Source: JBMYYE01 sp049609065
Lineage (GTDB): Bacteria; Pseudomonadota; Alphaproteobacteria; Rhodobacterales; Rhodobacteraceae
DNA: 12,706 bases
Assembly: GCA_049609065.1 (NCBI GenBank)
Contig: JBMYYE010000068.1
Location: forward strand, 1-12,706
Reading direction: 5' to 3'
The notes under the pieces were generated by a model, which was not told the DNA's origin, made no database searches, and worked only from the letters and a program-made list of their open reading frames with translations. The position numbers and the translations under genes were made by a program. Position 1 is the first letter of the stretch. Each line of letters opens with the position of its first letter. This document shows positions 1-5,136 of this stretch, piece by piece.

Positions 1-252
1 CAGTCTAAAATCAATATTTGTATTGCTAGGAACAAAGAAATGTGGCGAAAAGATTGGATTTTTCCAACCTAAGACGAATTTATAGCCAATAAAAGTGACA
101 ACCAACGCCCCGCCCATAACGAAGATAAGGCTTGGATCCCACGTGCCTGCAAAATCAAAAAAGTTCACGACTTTTGCGGGGTTACCCATGCCTGAGAGGG
201 AAATGCCCAAACCAAAAATCACACCGATGACAAACAAAGAAAGAAGTTTCAT
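1..252 (-). CDS. YeeE/YedE-type half transporter (DUF6691 family), 3' end cut by window
   Basis: An open frame of 84 codons runs off the left edge with no stop, so the C-terminus is missing. It starts with MKLLSLFVIGVIFGLGISLS, a hydrophobic first membrane segment. The motif GMGNPAKVVNFFDFAG then WDPSLIFVMGGAL follows at about residues 21-50, which is the hallmark of the second half of split YeeE/YedE proteins (DUF6691, PmpB-like). Family knowledge ties YeeE/YedE proteins to uptake of thiosulfate or other reduced sulfur species through the inner membrane; the substrate here is inferred. The start ATG overlaps the stop of the upstream YeeE gene as ATGA (249-252), and a GGGAG ribosome site lies about 7 bases before it. 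This indicates translational coupling and probably a two-subunit transporter. Confidence 0.85.
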   Translation of the reverse strand, partial: MKLLSLFVIGVIFGLGISLSGMGNPAKVVNFFDFAGTWDPSLIFVMGGALVVTFIGYKFVLGWKNPIFSPHFFVPSNTNIDFRL

Positions 253-686
253 GACGCAACTCCCACGACGTGACGCACGATATAAACCGTGAGCGCTGTG
301 AAAATCATAAACGTTACCGTGGCGACAATCGAACGTGGGCTTAGCCGTGCCATACCGCAAACCCCATGGCCCGATGTACACCCCGATCCAAGCGTCACCC
401 CAATGCCGACAATAAAGCCACCAATCATCATTGGGACCCGCCCGATGGGCATGCTGATGTCAGGCATTTTGGCAAAGATCGCAAAATAGGCCAATGGCCC
501 CATGAGCATGCCAACAAATAGCACCGCCCGCCAGGACCAGTCTGAGGAGCTTGCTGGAAAAACCAACCCAGACAAAAGCCCGCTCGCGCCAAAAATACGG
601 CCGTGAAACGCCATTAATAATACCGAGGCCAAACCAATTAAGCCCCCCCCAATCAGCGCCGCATAGGGCGTGAATTCCGTTTCCAT
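249..686 (-). CDS. YeeE/YedE family membrane protein (split form, first half)
   Basis: This 145-residue protein is half the size of full-length YeeE/TsuA thiosulfate transporters and matches the split (PmpA-like) form. Hydrophobic segments lie at about residues 8-28, 53-72, 84-102 and 120-141. The signature GSGCTSGHGVCG sits at residues 101-112 (Cys103 and Cys110), followed by ARLSPRS. In the family, such a conserved cysteine is thought to pass the sulfur substrate through the membrane by S-H-S contacts. The start has a GAGGAA ribosome site 5 bases upstream. It overlaps the DUF6691 partner by four bases. A Crp/Fnr regulator lies upstream on the same strand, and the 177-bp gap holds a palindromic operator candidate, so the pair is probably controlled by that regulator. 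Family assignment is firm; the exact sulfur substrate is inference. Confidence 0.88.
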   Translation of the reverse strand: METEFTPYAALIGGGLIGLASVLLMAFHGRIFGASGLLSGLVFPASSSDWSWRAVLFVGMLMGPLAYFAIFAKMPDISMPIGRVPMMIGGFIVGIGVTLGSGCTSGHGVCGMARLSPRSIVATVTFMIFTALTVYIVRHVVGVAS

Positions 687-789
687 TGCATTTCCTCATT
701 CTCTCAGCGTCGCGCACCGCCACGCCCTATCCATAGAAAAGACAACCAAACACCCATAGGTCATTGGTTTTATTTCCTTTAATCCTGTT

Positions 790-806
790 TGTGATATAAA
801 ATCACA
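790..806. promoter_or_regulatory. Perfect palindromic operator candidate, TGTGAT-N5-ATCACA
   Basis: TGTGAT (790-795) and ATCACA (801-806) form a perfect 6-bp inverted repeat around the A/T-only spacer ATAAA. It resembles Crp/Fnr-family half-sites (CRP: TGTGA; FNR: TTGAT), although its spacing is one base longer than the classical CRP site. It lies in the gap between the Crp/Fnr gene (ends 864) and the yeeE-like gene (starts 686), centred about 112 bp before the yeeE start codon. I infer that it is the binding site of the neighbouring regulator. I could not place a convincing -10/-35 pair relative to it. Confidence 0.5.
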
Positions 807-826
807 CGCGCTGTCTTTCCGTAACA

Positions 827-852
827 TGTGATGTTTCAGAAATACATTCACA
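827..852. repeat. Imperfect inverted repeat reusing the TGTGA half-site
   Basis: TGTGATGT (827-834) and ACATTCACA (844-852) are inverted copies, imperfect by one extra base, with a 9-base spacer. The first half-site repeats TGTGAT of the palindrome at 790, 37 bp away. It sits just after the Crp/Fnr stop codon. It could be a second, weaker operator, or a hairpin at the end of the regulator transcript; no T-run follows on the minus strand, so a terminator is less likely. Confidence 0.3.
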
Positions 853-863
853 AATTTGCATAT

Positions 864-1520
864 CTAATGACTGTTTGCAAGCCCTTGAACCGCCGCAAGA
901 TCCGTAATCTGAATGCTACCGCGCGACAAATGCACCCAGCCACGGCGTTGAAATTCCTGAAGCTGGCGTGATACGACTTCTCGCGCTGTACCAAGTTCAA
1001 TCGCCATTTGATGATGCGTGCTGGCGATTGAATGCCCTGCATCCATCAGCTCCACAAGCTTATGGGCCAGACGAATATCGATGCGCTGAAACGCCACCTC
1101 TTCGATGACAACAAATAAATTGGTGATCCGTTTGGAATAGGCCCGAAACACAAAAGCGCGGAACTCTGGGCTGGAAGCAATCAAATCATCAAAAACATGA
1201 CGCGGCACGGCCGCCGCGGTGGAGGTTTCTTCGGTCACCCCTTCTGCGCTATAATCTTCATAGGCCAGCAAACACGCCGTTGTCAGGACACAGCTTTCCC
1301 CCGCGCGCACACGGTATAAAACGATTTCGCGTCCATTTTCGGATGTTTGGCTAACCCGGACCGCACCTGAGAGCAAAAACAACATGTTTTCAGGGGCTTT
1401 GCCTGGCCCAAATACAACCGTATCTTTGGGCAATGTCATGATTTTTGCGTGATCAAGGAGCTCAGCTTTAATTGCAGGGGCCAAACGCGCAAGGCCGTCA
1501 AATTTGTCCACCCAAGTCAT
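864..1520 (-). CDS. Crp/Fnr family transcriptional regulator
   Basis: A 218-residue protein of normal Crp/Fnr length. Residues about 10-125 form the cyclic-nucleotide-binding-like sensor beta-roll (LFLLSGAVRVSQ, then GREIVLYRVRAGE). A long dimer helix covers about 126-160. A C-terminal winged helix-turn-helix has its recognition region around residues 170-195 (ELGTAREVVSRQLQEFQRRG). The place where cAMP-binding CRP has its phosphate-binding loop instead reads GESCVLTTACLL, with Cys77 and Cys83. The N-terminal cysteine cluster of true FNR is absent, so neither cAMP nor an iron-sulfur cluster is an obvious ligand. Cysteine chemistry (redox or persulfide) is an attractive inference given the YeeE neighbours. 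An AAAGGA ribosome site lies a few bases upstream of the start and falls inside the end of a broken upstream reading frame. It probably controls the genes at 1-686. Confidence 0.88.
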   Translation of the reverse strand: MTWVDKFDGLARLAPAIKAELLDHAKIMTLPKDTVVFGPGKAPENMLFLLSGAVRVSQTSENGREIVLYRVRAGESCVLTTACLLAYEDYSAEGVTEETSTAAAVPRHVFDDLIASSPEFRAFVFRAYSKRITNLFVVIEEVAFQRIDIRLAHKLVELMDAGHSIASTHHQMAIELGTAREVVSRQLQEFQRRGWVHLSRGSIQITDLAAVQGLANSH

Positions 1521-1523
1521 TGC

Positions 1524-1710
1524 CTATCCTTTCGCTAGCTCATACGTGATGTAGCCCGCTTTGCCGCGCTCTGCAATCAAAGCATTGACGTTGGCGACGG
1601 TCCTTAAGATCGAAACGCACGCGCGCCTTGAAAACCTCTTTACCACTGCGCCAAAACCAGTCTTTATGATTGAACGATTCTAATCTGGGTGCGACACCGC
1701 CAATGACCAC
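1524..1710 (-). pseudogene. Broken small gene upstream of the Crp/Fnr regulator (frameshift)
   Basis: On the minus strand one frame reads protein-like text, including ESFNHKDWFWRSGKEVFKAR then VRFDLK, up to about 1603. The next stretch is protein-like only in the neighbouring frame: TVANVNALIAERGKAGYITY then ELAKG and a TAG stop at 1526-1524. Removing one base of the CC pair at 1602-1603 joins them into one frame of about 60 codons. The stop lies 3 bases before the regulator ATG, and the regulator's ribosome site is inside this frame, as expected for an operon neighbour. I do not recognise the family. No solid start codon is seen; GTG at 1710 is the best guess and would overlap the divergent flavin reductase start. 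It could be a genuine decayed gene, a sequencing error in an intact small gene, or chance. Confidence 0.45.
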
Positions 1711-2176
1711 TGACTTCACGGACTTAAAACAGGCTTTTGCTCAATTCGCGACAGGCGTCGTCATTGTGACATGCGATAGCGAAATCGGCCCTTTGGCCAT
1801 GACAGCCAATAGCTTTTCTTCCGTCTCATTGGACCCTGCTTTGGTTCTTTGGTGCGCGGGAAAAGGATCCAAACGGTGTGACGCGTTCACCCAAGCCCCC
1901 TATTTTGCCATTCATGTTCTAGAGGCTGAACAAGCCCCTCTTGCCAAACATTTTGCGCGCTCTGGTGACGATTTTTCCCTGTGCCCTTGGCAAAGAGGAA
2001 ACCACAGTGTTCCTCTCTTAGAGAAGAGCCTTGCGCGATTTGAATGCCGACAATATAATAAAGTTGATGCAGGGGACCACTCAATCATAGTTGGTGCTGT
2101 GGAGCGTTTTGAAATCTCAAAGGGCGCACCGTTAATCTTTGCGCAAAGCGGTTTTGGGACCTACCAAACCACATAA
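1703..2176 (+). CDS. Flavin reductase-like domain protein (FMN-binding)
   Basis: A 157-residue protein of the flavin reductase-like family (Flavin_Reduct; HpaC/DszD-type), the usual length for the single-domain form. It opens with LKQAFAQFATGVVIVTC (residues 8-24). The FMN-phosphate region MTANSFSSVSLDPALVLWC (33-51), an F-IHVLEAEQAPLAKHFA helix region (68-85) and GDHSIIVGAV (124-133) follow. Such proteins reduce FMN with NAD(P)H to supply an oxygenase, or act as flavoprotein oxidoreductases; no partner oxygenase is visible here. I chose ATG at 1703 because family members begin just before this FATGV motif. An upstream TTG at 1670 would add 11 residues without homology-like features. No strong ribosome site precedes either start. 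It is divergent from the Crp/Fnr gene, so co-regulation is possible but unproven. Confidence 0.82.
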   Translation: MTTDFTDLKQAFAQFATGVVIVTCDSEIGPLAMTANSFSSVSLDPALVLWCAGKGSKRCDAFTQAPYFAIHVLEAEQAPLAKHFARSGDDFSLCPWQRGNHSVPLLEKSLARFECRQYNKVDAGDHSIIVGAVERFEISKGAPLIFAQSGFGTYQTT

Positions 2177-2182
2177 TATCCT

Positions 2183-2216
2183 ACGTTATTGACGCGTACA
2201 AACCGTCATAGTTTTT
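2183..2216 (+). terminator. Probable rho-independent terminator after the flavin reductase gene
   Basis: TATTGACG (2187-2194) pairs with CGTCATA (2204-2210) with one bulged T and a 9-base loop. An outer AC/GT pair extends it, and GTTTTT follows at 2211-2216. It starts 7 bases after the flavin reductase stop. The stem is modest, so this is moderate support. Confidence 0.4.
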
Positions 2217-2259
2217 CGTTTATGCAATAATTTCAGCGGCTTCTCTGGAAAATACATTT

Positions 2260-4401
2260 GTGTATTCGACCAATATTAATCAATTGTTAATCTTCCTTAC
2301 TCACACAGGCTATATGGCATTTCATCTCTACCGACCCCAATCTACGACACATTACACCCGCTTGTTTCACGGCAACAAAAGTCGGCAAGGTGGTTCAATA
2401 AACGAAAGTGATCTCATCGCGTATGAGGCGAGCCGCTTTTGCGTATGGGTGTTTGATATCGACAATTCACGGATATTGTGGGCCAACGACCCCGCGCTGG
2501 CACTTTGGGAGGCTAAAAGCCTCAGCGAACTGCTAGAACGGGATATGGGCGCTGACATGTCGAGCTCAGTTCGAACGCGGCTCAAACAATATCAGCATGA
2601 ATTCTGGAGCGGCGGTATTTTCGATGAAACATGGACCGTCTATCCCAATGGGCAGCCAAAATCCGTCTTATGTCGTTTTCGCGGCTGCATTACCGAAGCG
2701 GGGGAAATGGCGCTCCTATGTGAAGCGGAATCCGCCGATAGCCAACCTCCTGAGATCCTTCGCGGGTCACAGGCTCTTCTTTATACCAATGCGATGGTGT
2801 CAAATTATGATGCCACTGGCGCCTGCATTTATGCCAACCCCGCGGCACTTAATGCGTTTTCAGGCGAAGGCACGAACCTGCGCAATCGGATTTTATCCAA
2901 AAGCACTCTTGCCACCTTAACAGGGGGTTTAAAAGCAGGCATCGACGCCCAATTGGTCACAGAGGTGATGACGTATCGCGGGCCGCGTATTCATGAAATA
3001 GAAGCCCGCACAAGCTATGACGCCGTGACAGGCGGGCAAACCCTATTGCTAACCGAAATTGACATCACAGAAAAAGAAAACGCCAAGCGCGCGGTTGAAC
3101 ATTTGGCCAATCACGACTCTTTGACCAAACTCTACAACCGGACCTATTTTGCCAATAACGCAGATCGCTTCATCCAAGATGCCATCGAAGAAGAGGTCAA
3201 TGCCTATCTTATATTATTCGATCTGGATCGCTTCAAATTCATCAATGATACCTCTGGCCATGCAGCAGGGGATGAAATCCTAAAAGAAGTCGCGAACCGT
3301 GCCAAAGATTTCTTTCCAAGGGGGGCGCTCCTTGGGCGATTGGGCGGGGATGAGTTCTGTATTCTCTTAAAGACAAAGAAGAAAACCAAAAAAATAAAAC
3401 GCCTTATTCTCGATTTCATTGAGATCCTCAAAGTGCCCGCGCGGGTGGATCGCCATGAATTTCCCATCGACGCGAGCATGGGCATGATTGTTATCCCCCC
3501 ACACGCGGCCCCGACATCTTTTGATGATCTCTTAATCAAAGCAGATCTGGCGCTTTATGAGGTGAAGGCCAAAGGTGGCGGCAACATCGCCATTTTCAAA
3601 GAGCGCTTGGCCAAAAAGCGCCAGCGCGCCCTCGATATCGAGGCCGAGCTCATCTACAATTTGACCGCCGATAACGGTGGGTTGCAACTGTTCTTCCAAC
3701 CGCAGGTTGATCTTGAACATGGAATTATCACAGGCGCAGAAGCGCTCGCGCGGATGTCCGCACGAGATGGCCATGACATCCGACCAAGTGAGTTCATTCC
3801 CATTGCCGAAACCACAGGGCTCATTTCAAAGGTCGGGCACTGGGTATTGGAACGTGTGTTTCAATCCTATCTTGACCTTCCAGATGAACTCAAACCCTAC
3901 CGGCTTTCGGTTAATGTTTCACCGCTACAATTTCATGAAAATGATCTTATTCAACGGTTAAAACAGTTTGCAAACATGTCAGGTATTAATCCAGAAAACT
4001 TTCAAATTGAGCTCACGGAAAGCGCGCTGCACCTCGGCGATAGACGCTTTAAGAAAATGCTTCAATCAATTGTTAATATGGGATATTCTCTTGCTATTGA
4101 TGACTTCGGTATTGCCTATTCAAACATTGCACGTCTCAGTAAACACCCCATTGATTGCATCAAACTGGACCGCTCCCTTATCCATCAAAAAGGCAATGAG
4201 AAACTCACTCGTGGTGTGATCAATATGGGCCAGGCGCTCAATCTAAAAATCATCGCAGAAGGCGTCGAAACCCTTGAACAACGCGACGCATTAATTGCAC
4301 AAGGATGCCATCACCAGCAAGGGTTTCTCTATGCCAGGGCCGTTCCGTTTAAGGAATTCACCACATTGCGCCCCGCTCATATACCCGCCTTAAAGCGATA
4401 A
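2260..4401 (+). CDS. PAS-PAS-GGDEF-EAL cyclic-di-GMP signalling protein
   Basis: A 713-residue protein without clear membrane segments beyond a weakly hydrophobic N-terminus. Two PAS-like regions are seen, about 52-150 (VWVFDIDNSRILWANDPAL) and about 170-270 (ending in LLLTEIDITEKENA, a typical PAS tail). The GGDEF domain (about 285-447) has HDSLTKLYNR, FDLDRFKFINDT and an intact GGDEF at 362-366. The EAL domain (about 460-700) keeps EALAR (494-498), NVS (552-554), ELTE (584-587), DDFG (614-617), K635 and EGVET (667-671), so phosphodiesterase activity is likely. No RxxD inhibitory site precedes GGDEF (PRGA stands there), so product inhibition is probably lacking. A lysine-rich run KTKKKTKKIKR (371-381) follows GGDEF. 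Which activity wins cannot be read from sequence. The start is GTG at 2260 with GGAA about 9 bases upstream; ATG at 2314 is an alternative that keeps every domain. Confidence 0.9.
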   Translation: MYSTNINQLLIFLTHTGYMAFHLYRPQSTTHYTRLFHGNKSRQGGSINESDLIAYEASRFCVWVFDIDNSRILWANDPALALWEAKSLSELLERDMGADMSSSVRTRLKQYQHEFWSGGIFDETWTVYPNGQPKSVLCRFRGCITEAGEMALLCEAESADSQPPEILRGSQALLYTNAMVSNYDATGACIYANPAALNAFSGEGTNLRNRILSKSTLATLTGGLKAGIDAQLVTEVMTYRGPRIHEIEARTSYDAVTGGQTLLLTEIDITEKENAKRAVEHLANHDSLTKLYNRTYFANNADRFIQDAIEEEVNAYLILFDLDRFKFINDTSGHAAGDEILKEVANRAKDFFPRGALLGRLGGDEFCILLKTKKKTKKIKRLILDFIEILKVPARVDRHEFPIDASMGMIVIPPHAAPTSFDDLLIKADLALYEVKAKGGGNIAIFKERLAKKRQRALDIEAELIYNLTADNGGLQLFFQPQVDLEHGIITGAEALARMSARDGHDIRPSEFIPIAETTGLISKVGHWVLERVFQSYLDLPDELKPYRLSVNVSPLQFHENDLIQRLKQFANMSGINPENFQIELTESALHLGDRRFKKMLQSIVNMGYSLAIDDFGIAYSNIARLSKHPIDCIKLDRSLIHQKGNEKLTRGVINMGQALNLKIIAEGVETLEQRDALIAQGCHHQQGFLYARAVPFKEFTTLRPAHIPALKR

Positions 4402-4420
4402 GCCCAAACAGCCTTACCAG

Positions 4421-4448
4421 CCCCCGCATCCTATGCTAAAAACGGGGG
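4421..4448 (+). repeat. Weak inverted repeat between the GGDEF-EAL and TRIC genes
   Basis: CCCCCG (4421-4426) can pair with CGGGGG (4443-4448) across a 16-base loop, about 20 bases after the GGDEF-EAL stop. No T-run follows, so termination would be weak. It could equally be chance. Confidence 0.2.
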
Positions 4449-4479
4449 GAACCAGTCAGGATTTACAGGGCGGATCATC

Positions 4480-5106
4480 ATGTCATTCACACTCTTGAGC
4501 CTCATCTTATCGCTTCTTGCCACGGCTGTGATGGCGGCCTCAGCAGCCATCCAAGCGCGCCGATTTGGCCTCGATCTATTTGGGGCCACGGTTTTGGCCA
4601 TCGCCGCGGGCATGGGCGGCGGGACGCTCCGTGATCTTTTCATCGGGCGCACCCCTGTTTTTTGGGTTGAAGATATTCGCTACATCCTTGTGGCGATCCC
4701 CATCGCCATTGCCACCTACGCCCTTGCCGTGACCATGCAAGAAGGCACAGGCAAGCGCCACGCGCTCTTGATGCATCTTGATGCGATTGGGCTTGCGCTT
4801 TTTACGCTTTCTGGTGTGCAAATCGCGCAATCCGCAGGTATCGGGGTCATTCCCTCGATCATCTTAGGCTGTGTGACAGGAACCGCAGGCGGCATGATCC
4901 GCGATGTGCTTTGCAATGTGACACCCAGTGTTTTGAAAGAGGATCTCTATGCGACGTTGTCGCTTATCGGCGGGGGGCTTTTTATTCTTCTGCAACAGTA
5001 TGTCAGCGAAGAAACCGCGCTTATATCATCATTTGTCATGATTTTGCTGGCGCGGATTTTGGTGTTGCAGCGCGGTGCGCTCAAAACCCTTTATGACAAT
5101 GAATAA
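4480..5106 (+). CDS. TRIC cation channel family (UPF0126) membrane protein
   Basis: A 208-residue inner-membrane protein with about seven hydrophobic segments arranged as an internal repeat. The two family signatures are GGGTLRDLFIGRTPVFWV (residues 46-63) and GTAGGMIRDVLCNVTPSVLKEDLYA (about 134-158). These are the paired glycine-rich GG-RD motifs of bacterial TRIC/UPF0126 proteins (E. coli YadS and YicG type). Structural work on prokaryotic TRIC proteins shows trimeric monovalent-cation channels with one pore per subunit; the ion and role here are inferred. The YicG branch has also been linked to glycine uptake, so that remains possible. Length is normal for the family. ATG at 4480 has an AGGGCGGA ribosome site about 6 bases before it. 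It stands alone on the plus strand, 78 bp after the GGDEF-EAL gene, and ends inside a terminator stem. Confidence 0.9.
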   Translation: MSFTLLSLILSLLATAVMAASAAIQARRFGLDLFGATVLAIAAGMGGGTLRDLFIGRTPVFWVEDIRYILVAIPIAIATYALAVTMQEGTGKRHALLMHLDAIGLALFTLSGVQIAQSAGIGVIPSIILGCVTGTAGGMIRDVLCNVTPSVLKEDLYATLSLIGGGLFILLQQYVSEETALISSFVMILLARILVLQRGALKTLYDNE

Positions 5107-5127
5107 ACGCGCCCGAAGGCGCGTTTA
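5104..5127. terminator. Bidirectional terminator between convergent genes
   Basis: A perfect 10-bp stem, TAAACGCGCC (5104-5113) with GGCGCGTTTA (5118-5127), closes on a CGAA loop. On the minus strand the loop reads UUCG closed by C-G, a very stable tetraloop. The TRIC stop codon TAA is the first three bases of the stem, and the acyl-CoA synthetase stop lies 10 bases beyond on the other strand. One hairpin can therefore end both converging transcripts. Confidence 0.8.
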
Positions 5128-5136
5128 ACAGTTTGA

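Noticed and set aside
1577..1588. TCAA-AGCA-TTGA as a possible FNR box near the regulator
   Set aside because: The half-sites are in the reverse order to TTGAT-N4-ATCAA and lie inside the protein-like remnant frame, so chance or coding use explains them.
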